DNA of 64,000 bases from Armillaria gallica (lineage: Eukaryota; Basidiomycota; Agaricomycetes; Agaricales; Physalacriaceae). The stretch's first letter is position 1, and every line of letters starts with the position of its first letter. This document shows positions 1 to 11,768 of this stretch, one piece after another. The notes beneath the pieces were generated by a model, which did no database searches, was not told the DNA's origin, and worked only from the letters and a program-made list of their open reading frames with translations. A program made the translations under genes and the position numbers. The stretch lies in contig JBANDB010000012.1 of NCBI GenBank assembly GCA_037576215.1, positions 2,604,001-2,668,000 of the forward strand. Direction: 5' to 3'.

Positions 1-991
1 CAAAGGCACTGGATTCCGTGGCCCGTTCAGCAAATCCAGCCTTTCATGACATCGTGGATGGCAAAAAGTCACCCTCAAGGAGGGTTGAACTGGAGACCTA
101 GCTACTTGGTCACAGCATTGAGCCACAAGACTACTACAGCAACTGAATAATTTACAATGTGAAGATGTACATAACTTGTCACAGACTACAGTGATCTGTG
201 AAGATCTTCCCGGCTGAAGATGTGGCATAACATGTCACAAGCTGTGAAGATAAGGTCGAAATAGTACAGTAACTGAGTTGAACGGTGGATGGCCTGTTTA
301 AGCAACAGACTCCATACACTCACTACAACCTCACCCCCACCATAGTCGTGTATGTTGCATCTGTCTACGAGAGACTAGGGACGCGTTATACAGGCCCAAC
401 AAATCATGAGGATCAATTCGCGTCACAATTGGACTGCAAGGGAGGTACAAGAGTACTTGAGAACGCGAGGCCCACGGGAACAAACGCAGGAAGACAAAGT
501 TTGCCATTTGTAGGTCTACATTCAATTATATTTCGGGGCAATGCACGCCTTAAATGATAGAACGTCAAATGCAACTACATTCAATGGCATCCGACTTCAC
601 TAGAGCCAGATGGTGGCAATTCAAGGCAATGATAAATATGTATCGTAGGTGAAAGTAAAATAATTGATAGCATATTCTGCGTAAAGATGTCTGATAAATG
701 TTACATACCCACCGGGAGCGGTGGAAATTAGAACGATGATGACAAGGTTATGAAATGTAGTGACCCAAATCAGCAAACTGAGTAGTACTGGCAGGACTAT
801 GGGAATTAGGAGGGCATTAGGGCATGCAGAAACATTGTACCAATGATTAACGAGAGGATTAGAGCAGGACAACATGAAAACGGCAATGGAGATGTTCACT
901 TTTGTGAAGTTGGAAAATATCAAAGATCGTGACAATGAGGAATGAGGAGACGAAGTTGGCGCACATAAAGCCGGGTGAAGGAAGCGAGAAG
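1..991. other. No recognisable gene; downstream flank of copy A
   Basis: I see no exon chain, known domain or repeat family here. The open frames are short and have no conserved motif. The right part is the 3' flank of the minus-strand gene ending at 992 and probably holds its 3' UTR and terminator. Confidence 0.5.
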
Positions 992-1890
992 TCATGTTGT
1001 GGTGGTGTCTGTTGTATGGTACTGAGCGTACGGGTACAACCAGGCCTCACGCATGGTATCAGATGTTGCATTCAAGTGACCCGCACATTCGGAGCTCCCA
1101 TTCATCGAGCGACCTGGCGGGCGAACATAAGTGTTGTTAGTGGAATTATTCGGGTAGTGGATGAAAGAATCGTCTGAGCTAAAAGTCGGGGTCTGTGTGA
1201 TACCCGGATGAATATCAGATGCGGTGCCGCTGTCTGAGGGAGAGGAAATCGGTGTGGGAATGAAGTGGGTACCAGTGTTCCTCACATTCCGAGAAGAGCT
1301 CAATGCACATGAACTGATGTAAGGGGAGGATGTATGTGTCAGAGTGATTAAATCGAGGGTTTCCTCAGCGGTGTAGGAAGAGAAGAACATGGAGCTTGGC
1401 GTCGATAAACTATCCATGCCATCATCGGAAAAGCCGATCTCATTTACGTCGGAAGAAGGGCCATTACTGTGCGTGAAACCTTCCAAGGTGTTCCATGGTT
1501 CCACAGACTTGTATGAATTATTGGTAGCGATGTGGTCGCAAAGTTGGACTTCGCATGTGCAACACTGGGACAGAGGCGTCTAAGAGCGAGATCGTATTAG
1601 TCCGCGATGTTGAACGGAGGTGGAAGGACATGCCTTTTGCACATAGGCAGCACATTGAGTTGCAGGAAAATTATGGACGACCATAGATACATAGTCAACA
1701 TGCATATGAATACCATCTCCACACCTGCCGCAGATGTACTGGGATAATGTGGGTGTGGGACCAATAGAGAAAGCGAATGAGGGCCTACCGGATCTAATAG
1801 AGGTGACACAAATGATGGACACAGACATTGATGGATTCCACCAGTGACTTGTATACATTGTCGTCGAGATGGAAAATCAGCTGAAGACAT
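992..1890 (-). CDS. Cys/His-rich family protein, copy A (3 exons)
   Basis: Predicted 264-residue member of the repeated Cys/His-rich family. Exons read 1890-1789, 1738-1634 and 1579-992, all in phase. The start is the conserved Met-Ser-Ser before a P-S-R-x-Q-C motif. Exon 1 carries Cys12 and a C-x-C pair. Exon 2 carries CGRCGDGIHMH and an N-F-P-A-T-Q-C segment. Exon 3 opens with QCCTCE and LCDHIA, and then becomes a Ser/Thr/Asn/Pro-rich tail. Two oddities stand out. Intron 2 starts GC rather than GT (1633-1632). The usual His after the CxxC-Gly is Asp. There is no signal peptide or membrane segment. A zinc-binding intracellular protein is an inference from the Cys/His spacing; the function is unknown. 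This copy is the most diverged intact one. Confidence 0.72.
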
Positions 1891-1891
1891 T

Positions 1892-4490
1892 GGACTCCGA
1901 CAAAACTCTCGGTGCTGTCGGACAGGGAGAAATATGAGAACGTGATGGAAATTCGAGTTCATCCCACCGTACCTTTAAGTACAAACACGAGTAGTCTTCC
2001 AAATATTCCTTGCCGCCGTTCCTGACATGAAGCTGTATTATAATCAAACTTTAAATCTTATTTTGATAGAGATCCTGTGAAGGGCTGTTGTACTGTAATA
2101 GTTTTAGTGGGATCAGCTGTATTGGTATGATAGTCTCAAAGCGCCGGGAGTTCCCATCCTGAATGCAATAATGCAGGCTGTGTGAGAATATTCAAGTTGA
2201 GATCTGCCGTGACGCATGACGTATAACACCCTGTAGATCTCCAGTTGAACCGTATACTTATGAACTAATTTCGAATCAGCGTAAAAGTATCTTAGACTGC
2301 TAAAGAGTATTGTCACGGCATTTCCGGCGTGTCGACTTCTCAGGTTCAGCGCGCGCTCGTATTTGCCCCTAGAACAGCATCATCGGTAACACATCGTTTC
2401 TTTACTCTGTACTGGCGGCTGATCATCTTTTTCGTCAGGACACTACTTATCAACAGTCTATCTTGTAGTCGGCTGATCATCTTTTCATCTAGACGCTATC
2501 AATAGTCTATCTTGAGGAACAACAGCATCAAAATATCTCACCACGAGTCATAAAAATACGGCTTACAGCATTCTCTACGGTCTCTGCATGCCGCTCTCTC
2601 CAAAAGCGACTCATACTTTGTTATCGCCTCCACAGCAGCTTCAGAACCGCCGTTCTCGTACAGTCTCCCATACATATGGTCATTGTATAGAGCGTGAATG
2701 GCAAGGTCTTGTTCCTCACAAATACTAACTCTTTATCTGGTGCTGCATTATATTCCAGTACCCACGCCCATAAACCACTTCCATTTCCAGTGTCCCCGGA
2801 GGTACCCCCGAAATATTCAATCTTCTACAGGCGCTCCGCCGGCAGTCCAATTTCAATCAGTTCTTGGGCGTATGTCAGCAAAACAATCCACACCAGGGTA
2901 ATAGCTGCTAAACGGACACTCACACAACGTCCTTTCTTTGTACAGCGTCGACGAGCAGAACCGACAGACGAAACCATGGCTCATTGAATACGCCGAGCTG
3001 GATATATCATTATTATGTGGATTAACTTACCAATGGCCGGCGACTGCTCGACCCAATCCGGGTAGATACGACGAGTATGCAGCGTCAATTCACATGGTGG
3101 ATATACGGCCTAGAAGGAAGATTCCATGCGCGGGGGAACCTACGTTTTCCCTATCGCTTCGACAGGCTTGTGGGATTTTTCACAGCCTGCGAACAAATCG
3201 TCCATCATCACGACGTCATCACAAACACGTATGGGCAGCGCTCAGTCAGAAATAGCACCGTCAAAGATAAATCGACGGAATTTATCTCCAGGTACGGAGA
3301 TTGAGAAATATTGCTACAAGAAAATAATGAAAACTGACCATCTATCAAGAATATTCCCTTTCATATCTTCCCGTTCAAGCGAGATCCAGAAAAAGAATAG
3401 CCATTCCACGATGGCTTGAAGCACGGTGGGCGGTAGCGATATGGGCGGACGACTGTGAGAGTTTCTCGGAGAATCGAACTAAAATGTGTACGCTCCGCGA
3501 AAGACTCATAGTCCAATAGCCTCAGAGTGCACTCCGAGTCCTCTTCATGTGCTGCAGATTCCTATGGCGGGCGTCTTACAGCTGTTTGCATACAGCTTGA
3601 CAGTCAGGGGGGCTTTCGTGGATGATGGAAAGAAGCTCGGACTTCGTCATAAACCGTGTTTTGGGGACTTCAAGCGCACGAAATGGCCTCCGAGATCGCC
3701 GAAATGGCCATAGACCACCCACAAACGCGTCATCAAGCCCTTAAACCGCGGCTTATAACGAAGTCCAGATCACTCTCTTCTCTCGCGCAAAACGCCCACT
3801 ACTGTCAAGTTGTGTGCAAACAGCTGTAATCGCAATGTCATGTGCGTCTCGAACCACGGTCGTCCCGGCTCAAAGGAGGTATCGATCTTTATAGGGTATG
3901 GCATCGCAGAAAATTCGTCATTGGCTGGATATGAGGGTGCACAGCTAAACCATTGAATATCTCTATATGGCTAGCTGTGCTCTTGAGAGCCGGGTGTATG
4001 TCGAAAAGACAGAAAGTAGAGATTTAAAAAAAGATCCGAGCAGAAACTGCATCTTCAAGGATTGCCAATGACGCCGTGATGGTAGCCCAGGGCTGACTCC
4101 TACCTCGCCGATGGGACATGTATCGTTGTCGTCAACTCCAAATTTTAATGGTACGGCGAACCGTGATCTGAGAATAAGTAGCATTGTAATCAGTTACATT
4201 ATCGGTGTGTGCAGAGCACGGACGCCTACTTTCTCTGATTTATTAGGTCCCCTCCGCGTCATCCGTAGCCTTGCGAATTTTGCGACCTTTGTTGCGTAAA
4301 ACAAGTAGACTTCGGGCGGCCCTGCTTGCCGACATAAGACTAGGATCCAGGCGAATTTTGGCTGCCTACTTGTTCCTAAACCCTGACTGCCCGAAGTCCA
4401 AGTTGTCGCGTTGCCACTGTTCGTCGTACGTGACTTTCTTGAGATCAGCTGTGAACGGCTGAACGTCCAGTCGACCTCACCTTTCAGAAT
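1892..4490. other. Mostly unassigned; possible decayed exons near 2.8-3.3 kb
   Basis: The start holds the upstream region of copy A, including a TTTAA-type element near 1973-1977. Around 2822-3080 (+) two open stretches join in phase across a plausible 47-nt intron at 2900-2946. A third stretch at 3077-3304 (+) reads like coding sequence but lies in another frame. I do not recognise a family, and no start or end is convincing. The rest shows nothing I can support. Confidence 0.25.
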
Positions 4491-4493
4491 AAA

Positions 4494-5930
4494 GTGTTCA
4501 AGTTGACGCCCTTCATTTCCAGCTCAGTCGCCTCTAGTACCACCAAACCTACTCAGTCCTTCAGAAACACCTTCGTCGTGCTGCTTCTCCGTTGTTCTGG
4601 TGAGCGATGCTTAGAGGCATTCCGTATTGAGATTGAAGGACAGAGAGTCGCTGTCATGGTCATGGTGAGGGTGCCGGAATCCGGACCGGTGAAACCGGAC
4701 ACTATTTCTTTTTTGCCCTCAGCGCTCTTTCCGTCTTTCCCGTCACCACGCGAACCCTGGAGGACCTCAGTGCCAATTTTAACGGGGAACAGACACCGTC
4801 GACGCTACGATATAGCTGGGATACACCGGGCGAAAGGACATGAAAAATGTACGTCACCCTCCCTGTGATTGTGGCCTCGCGCTCTAAGTAGGACTACAGC
4901 ATCCATCCACTCATAACGCAGGCCAGTGACATTATGCATTCACACATATGCGCCTTGGATCGACCTCGTCTACGTGAGATATTCCTCGACGATTCACCTC
5001 GACGACCTCGTCGACACTAGCAATGCTCCGAACTGGCGCAACGATGACTGCTACCGCATCTCAGGTTTTCCACCATATTCGTTGCCGTTCAACCACCATC
5101 GCAACTCTACGTCGGCGTACCGTCTGCATCCAGGACGTGTAGCTCTCGTCATCAATACCGATCTCCCAAGTCCGGATATTTATACCAGTCAAACCGATAA
5201 GCTTGGTGTCGTTCGATGGCCGAATTTGGCTGCTTGGGATTTCTACTCGGAGCATTCATTGACTGGTCCTGCAGACTCAGTTATGCAGTCGTCTTCGATC
5301 TCGTTGGATGCGCTGTATCAACGCCCTACGCTATGCCCCCCACTCGCAGACTTTTCACGATGTTAGTGACAGTCGCTCCCTTTTCTTTTTGCCTCCGGCC
5401 GACCACTGTTTGTCTCCTGCATCCATCCTACACCTCAGTATACGTTAGACTGGGAACAACAGAAGTGATAGCCGAAGCGGGTCAGTCGACGTTTCGACCG
5501 TAATTATCTTTTCTAACGTTTCTCGGTTTCGCATTCACATTTCCCTGCTCAGCATCCTGTGGAACCTCATCGAACATTCACCGGTCGGTTCAGAGACAAG
5601 GAGGAAGGAGGGCAAGCGTCGGTTAGCTGAGAGAGATCAACGACGAGAATGAAGCGCCCAACCAGTAGGGCCATGGTGACTGGCTTGGCTGCTGTGTGGA
5701 ATCGTTGACCCGCTCGTCTGGTGGACGTGGTATTTCACACTTATCGACGACGGAAACTCTTTCTATCATGGCCCCTACGCAAGAAAAGGCTCTACCCTGT
5801 GCATCCTCCTCTCATGATGCTTCCTTCAGGATTTGGACATAACAGAGACTGAAAAGTGGAGCGATGACCACGAGGAAGCTGAAGCTAGCATCCCCAGCTC
5901 CTCCGATACATCCAGCGACCGATGAAGCCA
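4494..5930 (+). repeat. Inverted segmental duplication, left part (partner 31497-33880)
   Basis: This stretch is related, in reverse orientation and in the same order, to 33880-31497. Shared landmarks include matching translated segments at 4780-4868 and 33632-33720, at 5110-5366 and 33260-33530, and matching DNA at 5600-5830 and 32770-33020 and at 5840-5925 and 31497-31575. The homology then continues through gene B and gene F. A more diverged partial relative appears at 9.9-10.95 kb and 13.08-13.6 kb. The two copies have indels against each other, so any gene originally here is probably decayed. Confidence 0.7.
4926..5366 (+). CDS. Possible open reading frame inside the duplicated block
   Basis: This 146-codon ATG frame is interrupted in the inverted relative at 33152-33660 by a frame change, although peptide pieces such as LHPGRVALVIN and SVMQSSSISLDAL are nearly the same. 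Partial peptide conservation suggests either a former coding exon or simply recent DNA duplication. I recognise no domain. There is no signal peptide, no membrane segment and no clear intron structure. I give it low weight; a non-coding repeat is the main alternative. Confidence 0.22.
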   Translation: MTLCIHTYAPWIDLVYVRYSSTIHLDDLVDTSNAPNWRNDDCYRISGFPPYSLPFNHHRNSTSAYRLHPGRVALVINTDLPSPDIYTSQTDKLGVVRWPNLAAWDFYSEHSLTGPADSVMQSSSISLDALYQRPTLCPPLADFSRC

Positions 5931-6201
5931 CATAGTGTTTTTCCGACTAGTAGCAGGAATGTTCAAGGACATGTGAGTTGTTCAGCGCGTTCATTCATTG
6001 CATTAAACAATAAAGCACATATGATTTCAGAGCAAAGCAAAGCGATAAACATGACCGACAGGTACCCTAAACATGAGAAAACAAGACGATATCCAAGAAG
6101 TACATACATTGCTGTGTTTACAGACGATTTCATGACGCATTACTTATTACACCGAACGACTAAGGAGCTGAAGATGAATGGTGGAATCTTTTCGCCGATA
6201 T

Positions 6202-7042
6202 CTAATCAAGTTGACCGGTCCAGGCATCCGTGCCGTGCGCCGCGCTGTAGGGATAATCCTGGTAGTATCTCGCGCGCGAGTCCTGGACGGTAACACTGAA
6301 GTTATCGTCTTGGTATTGAACGCCGTAAGAATTCTCGACTTCTGAGTGGGAATAAGCCTCGGTCTGAGTGATGACCGTTGGAAAGACGGGTTGCGGGACG
6401 GGTGCGAAGATAACTGTGTCACCGTAAGGGTTAGATGGGTTGACGTTAGGAGAGGGAGATGGTATGTATGCGGGAGTGAATGGAATGTCCGTCGCGTCGC
6501 CGGAATACATGGCGGTACTGTAATTGGAGGACGGCGTGGTGTTCGGGGTGAATGGACCATTGACGTCGTTGGAATAGCTGCTCGTGGTGGCACTGAGAGA
6601 AGGACCATTGATGTCTGGATTGAAATAGTCCAAAACAGTCCACGGCTCCGGAAGCCGATACGAATTATCGGTAGCGATATGTTTGCAAAATTGGGCTTCA
6701 CAGGTGCAGCGTTGGGTCAGACGTGTCTACCGCCCAAGTGAGTCTGAGATACGGCGCAGAGTGGAGGGCAGCATACCTTCTGGGCATACGCCGCGCATTG
6801 ATTCGCGGGATAATGATTGACGACCGCGGAAACATAGTCGGCATGGGCGTGAATACCGTGTCCACACAGACCGCAGATGTCCTGAGATACCGTGAGCACG
6901 GGAATATAGGTGAAGGCGAATGAGAGTCTACCTGGTCTAGCAGGAGTGACTCGGGAGGGAAGAACCACAGACACTGACAAGGCTGACTGTCGTCAGTGAT
7001 CCGGATGCACCGTCCTCTAGATGGCAAGATGATTGAAGACAT
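6202..7042 (-). CDS. Cys/His-rich family protein, copy B (3 exons)
   Basis: Predicted 246-residue family member. Exons are 7042-6932, 6881-6777 and 6726-6202; both introns are 50 nt, GT-AG, and all phases agree. Exon 1 has Cys12 and C-Q-C before WFFPPES. Exon 2 has CGLCGHGIHAHADYV and HYPANQCAAYAQK. Exon 3 begins TRLTQRCTCE and EHxxxTDNSYRLPEPW. The tail is rich in Ser, Thr, Pro and Asn and contains an EVENSYGVQYQDDNFS motif shared with copy F. Copy F is its closest relative, and the flanks are duplicated too. No signal peptide is seen. The function is unknown; metal binding by the clustered Cys and His is inferred. The upstream TTAAAA element lies at 7113-7118. Confidence 0.78.
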
Positions 7043-7112
7043 CGAGGGTAAGGCACTGACTGAAGCGCCAGTAGGAGAGGAGGCGATGGAAATTCCGGTT
7101 CATCTTGGTGCA

Positions 7113-7118
7113 TTTTAA
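7113..7118 (-). promoter_or_regulatory. Conserved TTAAAA element of copy B
   Basis: On the minus strand this reads TTAAAA within a CTTTAAAATGCACCA context, 71 bp upstream of the ATG. The same motif sits at a similar distance before the other family members, so it may be a TATA-like core promoter. This is inferred from conservation only. Confidence 0.45.
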
Positions 7119-7262
7119 AGGTACAAGTGGAAAGTGAAATTGGGGGCAAGATGATATGAGCAACTTGTGTATCTAAAATCAGAGATCGTCATGAGACGTC
7201 TAGCATCCGGAAGCTATAGGCAGTATTATATATAGCGCTTGGCAAACTGCAATTAAGCGCCT

Positions 7263-7405
7263 TCACCTAAATGACAACCCCCATTAGGTTGTCATTCTGC
7301 ACCACGAAATTTGCACCACGAAATCCAGGTTCACACAGCTGTGCCCAATCACGGCCAATACACAGATCCAATTTGGCTACCCCCGTTAGGTTGTCATTTA
7401 GGTGA
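7263..7405. mobile_element. Small inverted-repeat element (MITE-like), 143 bp
   Basis: A perfect 17-bp inverted repeat (TCACCTAAATGACAACC at 7263-7279 and its reverse complement at 7389-7405) bounds 109 bp of internal sequence. Size and structure fit a miniature inverted-repeat element. I see no convincing target-site duplication. It sits 147 bp upstream of the copy C start and could affect its promoter region; that is speculation. Confidence 0.5.
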
Positions 7406-7480
7406 CGGGTACGTCGACTGGCTTCGTTGATCCTCACTTTCAAGTTTGTTTACTCTGCTTCAATGTGGCTACTTGGTCCT

Positions 7481-7486
7481 TTAAAA
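7481..7486 (+). promoter_or_regulatory. Conserved TTAAAA element of copy C
   Basis: TTAAAA in the context TTGGTCCTTTAAAATGTGCC lies 66-71 bp upstream of the chosen ATG and matches the family's upstream element. It also contains an ATG at 7486 which, only in this copy, is in frame and would add 22 residues. Confidence 0.45.
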
Positions 7487-7551
7487 TGTGCCAAGACGGA
7501 CTCGGACTTGCCATCAAATCCTCAGCCTATATCGTCTTCATTACCCGTTCA

Positions 7552-8374
7552 ATGTCTGCAGCAGCCCTACCTTCTCGAAGTCAGTGCATCCATGACATTG
7601 GCACTGACAACCACTGTCATTGCCCTCAGTTCGCGCCGACCCTGCTAGATCCTGTAGGCTCTCATTCACCTTCGTACATTTCTATGCTCATGTTCTCCAA
7701 GTACATCTGTGCTAACTGTGAACACGGTATCCACACCCATGTTGACTACGTCTCGATGGTCGTCAGTCATCATCCCCCGACTCGATGCGCCGCATATGTG
7801 CAAAAGGTATGCTATTCCCCACTCCATGCGGTATCTGGAACTCAAGCCGCCTACGTTGCAGACACCTCTGACACAGCGTTGCACGTGTGAAGCTCAGCTT
7901 TGCGACCACATTGCTATCGATAATCCGTATCGCGTCGCGGAGCCATGGAATGTTTTGGACTATCTTCCAGACAACAGTGTCGCATCTTCCAATGCCAGCA
8001 GCCGTTCCAAAGACACCACGAATACTCCATTCATGCCAAACTCCATATCCTTTCCTTCCCATACCGCCAACAGAAACCTCATGCCAGTCACTCCGATGCC
8101 TATATACTCCAATTACATTGGTTCCCATTCATTCAGCCCTTCTTGCGATGCGAGGAGCATTCCCTTCAATCCTACCCTTCAATCCTATCCTTCGGCTAGC
8201 AGCGCCTTGTCCAATATCCAAGCGCGAGATATCACTCGGACTCAAGCTTATAGCCCCGATAATTCCTTCGTCCAATATCGGGACCACGTCGATAACAGCC
8301 CCCACCCTCGTCAGTCAGGCGGCAATGCGATGTACGAAGTAATACCTGAGGCCTCCCCGCACCCGTACGCTTAG
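7552..8374 (+). CDS. Cys/His-rich family protein, copy C (3 exons)
   Basis: Predicted 239-residue family member with exons 7552-7653, 7702-7806 and 7862-8374. Introns are 48 and 55 nt, GT-AG, and in phase. Exon 1 contains Q-C-I-H and C-H-C. Exon 2 contains YICANCEHGIHTHVDYVSMV and P-P-T-R-C-A-A-Y. Exon 3 contains TPLTQRCTCEAQLCDHIA and AEPWNVLDYL, followed by a Ser/Asn/Pro-rich tail with a Y-S-P-D-N-S-F motif. The start was chosen because the same Met is used in every relative; an in-frame ATG at 7486 is an alternative. No secretion signal is visible. Role unknown. The gene is flanked by an inverted-repeat element and lies divergent from copy B, about 510 bp away. Confidence 0.77.
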
Positions 8375-9860
8375 TACGTGACCACAACAGCATCCAGAGC
8401 CTTGGCTTTCCCGTTATCTCAATCTCCGCTCTCACCTTTATCTATTCTTCGTTGTCACGATCCTTGGTATTTTCCATCTACATGTGAAGCGACACATGTG
8501 ATACCCTATATCCTTTTTCTTTTCTTCCCCGCTCAACTCCTCTTTTGCCGACCATCGCCATGGTACTTCTGCTCCAGGATACCAAGCTCTAATATCCTTT
8601 CTATCATTTCCTCTCCGTTGCTACTCATTTTGTTTTGCGACTACATTTCATCTTACGCTTGTCTTTCGGATATATTGACTTTCGGACATCTTTAGTACCC
8701 ATTCGAATACGCTATCAATCTTTTCGCCCGCACCTATATCTTTGCGGTTGCTTTGGAATATATTTATGTATCACAAAGCGAACGTCATGGACTGCTGAGT
8801 TCAACAATTTGGAGTATTGACAAGTCTATGACATACCTCGGTCCTTAAGGCCTTATGTTCCACCGCAATCATGCGTTGTTACTTAGTAAATTCTGTAAAA
8901 GAAGGGATGGTTTTGACCTTCTCATTACTCCTCCACTTTTTCCGTCCAGTCTTACCGTATAGATGGAAAAGTTAAGCGCGTACTACTAATTATGTTCGGG
9001 TCATTTAGTCCTCATTATCTCTGCACTATGTGACGCTTAAGAATTTCATTTTCATAGCAATGCTTCACATGAATCATTTCTGATGTAGTGATGTATTTTC
9101 CCCAACTGGATAGTGTTTACGAGATGGAGAGTGACCCTAGAGAGGATGCAAAGCTACCATTATCCGAGACGCAGGTAAACATACTTCGCACTGTAACCAT
9201 CCGGAACGTTGAATCCCAAGATGATCACCATGTAGAACGAGTAAGCATTTCTGCAGACGGTCCTAGTAAGCATTCACCATTTCGGAATTCAACCCGGGTC
9301 TCAGAATGACACCTGACTGCCGTAGACGTAAACAAATGAATGGCGAAGCCATTCACCTTCTCAACGAATGAACAACACGTATCTCGTGCCGAGATTCTCT
9401 CTTTGACGAATGACAGCGGCTCAGTCTGCAACAATAGCAGGACGTTGCATCGTACCCCTTAGCTCTGATGAGTCCATTAATGAAAATACAGACATATAGA
9501 CCGTCAGAGATTCGACCGACCGTCTTGAACTGCATCCCCAATGCCCAGAATAGCACTCAGTCATGGAGGAGATGGCGTCTGAAGAGTCTTCAGCCCACCG
9601 GACGTCGTAACCGCCCTTGCTCGACCGGATCAAGACGATGAAAAGAACGATAGAACTTTGCGGCTTTAGCACAATGCGAATAGGCTTGTCTTGTGTATAA
9701 TACGCGGGGATTTGGGGTTGAGAGCGTCTTGGTGAACCGATATTAGAGTCAGGTTGGAGTGTTTGCCGTGCATGCAATGAGGCTTGGGGGCACATCATCT
9801 CCGCTCTTTCGTAGCCTTAAATCAACCGCTGCCAGTCCCCAGGGCAACGACTCTGAGATG
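8375..9860. other. 3' flank of copy C; no gene recognised
   Basis: The first about 450 bp are pyrimidine-rich, as expected for a 3' UTR or terminator region of copy C. A 125-codon frame at 9421-9798 (-) is open but shows no motif I recognise and no relative within the window. Nothing else stands out. Confidence 0.4.
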
Positions 9861-9899
9861 ATTGCCCACGTATGACTACCTCGTTGACAGGCAGTGCAT

Positions 9900-10950
9900 C
9901 GACTTCAAGTTTTACTGGGCTACGACGAGCCTGGATCTAGGAATAAGTACGATTAGAACGGAAGGGATTTTCCCTGTGTACAGAGCGCAAAGGCTGACCT
10001 CGTATTTCTCTAATCAGTCAGGTCCCCTCCGTGTCATCCGCGACCTCGGGGATTCTGTAACCCGTTTTCGGTAAAACTGGCAGACCTTGGGCGCCTACGT
10101 GCCGGGTGGCGTCTCCGACGAACAAGTTCCCAGAACGCTTCGAAAGACCTTCAGCGGGGGCACAGAGAATTTCTCTCAAGCCGCGAAGATGAGGGATATA
10201 TGCTTTCATTCCATTGATGGCGTGGCGAAGAGGACTATGCGCACGGACATCGGTTGTTTGGCCAGTACTCTGAGATGACTGCGCAGGGCGAGACAAGATG
10301 TGTATCTTCGCTGTAGCGACTTCACTCTTGGGGAATAACCAGCGGGGATCTGGTAACATGTAGCATTAAAATCAGTATGTACAGAGCACGAAAGCCTAAC
10401 CTCCGAGTTTCCCCTCTGCGTCAAGCATCAGCCTAATCGCCCGATGACTGCAACACAGAGATGGGCATCGAGACAGAAAATCGGTCGAACGCAGCGCGAC
10501 CCCAACATCCATGTCTTAGCTAATTCCGCAACCGGTCTCAGATGGAACTGGCAGACTAGGATCCGGGCGAACTTTGACCAACTCATCCACACGGAGTCCA
10601 AAACCGTCATTCATTTTTGATCCAGACTTTGTGAGATCAGCTGCAAAGGTTTGAATGTTCAGTCGGATGAGCCATGAATATAATCGCCTCACCTCTGAGA
10701 ATAAGTCCAAGCACGTTCAAGCTTGATACCCTTCCTTTGGAGCTCATCACAATCGTTATCTCCAGTTTGTCTCCAGCACCAAAAACCCAGTCGGTCTCAG
10801 AGTCAGCTATATTGATGTTGCTTCCCAGCTGGCCTGCTGAGCCGCAATGTGCAGAGTCATCCCGTAGTGATATCTGCCATTATTCAAGCTTGATATTTTG
10901 AGATCGAAAGACAGAGAGACTCGGATGGGTGATGGTGTTGGTGTTGGTTG
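9900..10950 (+). repeat. Diverged partial copy of the 4.0-4.7 kb repeat
   Basis: Short blocks such as the GTCCCCTCCG(C/T)GTCATCCG segment at 10022-10040 match 4249-4267, and the GAT(T)GA(A)AGGACAGAGAG-like stretch near 10900 matches that near 4630. The match then stops near 10950 and appears to resume near 13080, leaving 2.1 kb of retroelement-like sequence between. The identity is patchy and judged only by eye. Confidence 0.4.
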
Positions 10951-11104
10951 GTGTTGTTACCGGCACAAGGTCCCAATCAGGAAACGGCCGGGTCCACAGC
11001 CCTGACATGGCGAGCCATGTTGCTGTGGCCGCGAAGGCTCGTACCGTTTTGATCGCACGGTTGCGTACGTCTCGCGGAGTAGAGACACTTCGTGGGGTAC
11101 AATA

Positions 11105-11380
11105 TCATTTTGAGTATGGACTAAATACAGGGAGACGCTGATAGATCCCGAAAACATTGTAGACAAATTTAGCAAACGAGCACCGAATATCAATGTTGTC
11201 TGTCTGAAGCAGGAGCCGTATCACATCGAAACCCGTGGGAGCGGCGCGTAAGGAAGACGAAAGAGAGCTGCACGCAATGCGGAAAATCTTATGAAAAAAT
11301 TCACGCAAGTCATGTGAACCCTCGCAATATAACAAAACATAAGCTTCATCCTCCACTTCCCAGCGACAGTAACGACACAA
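11105..11380 (-). pseudogene. Non-LTR retroelement C-terminal remnant
   Basis: The open frame encodes CRYCRWEVEDEAYVLLYC, a C-x2-C...C zinc-knuckle-like segment of the kind found after the reverse transcriptase domain of fungal LINE-type elements. A similar R-L-C-x-L-C-x-x-x-V-E-D-x-x-H-V-L-F-x-C motif occurs at 34797-35177 (-), and a further decayed one near 12040. Its C-terminal LLLQTDNID stretch matches a segment in the second remnant. No reverse transcriptase motif is left, so this is only a 3' fragment. A functional role is unlikely. Confidence 0.5.
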
Positions 11381-11768
11381 GCCCTCATCCCGCGGAATGG
11401 AAGACCGACGACGCTCTGCCTATCTGAGAACCTCCACAGCAAGTGTGTGCGAGGACGTTAGTAAGCGGACCAACGCTTTTCGGTGTGCGGGGACTGGCAC
11501 CAAGAGATACGAACTGAAGGCAGACACAACCGAATGACTGGCATGGTCGTTATGGAGATGTGCTGCATGAGGAGAACAATGATGCAAAAGCAGGGCCTTT
11601 GGAGATGAGGCCATGAAGTCGTCGATGTCTTTCAAGCAGGAGCGTTCAACGGTCTCGATGAGATTATCGATGTCTACAGGTAGCCAATGACGAGACACGT
11701 CAAGGTATATGGGGTGGGGGACGCGGCCAGGAGCGTGAACGAGATCTGACATCCAAGATGATTTTCCA

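Noticed and set aside
285..557. 90-codon frame near the left edge as a gene
   Set aside because: No motif, no in-phase neighbours, and an overlapping frame of similar length on the other strand.
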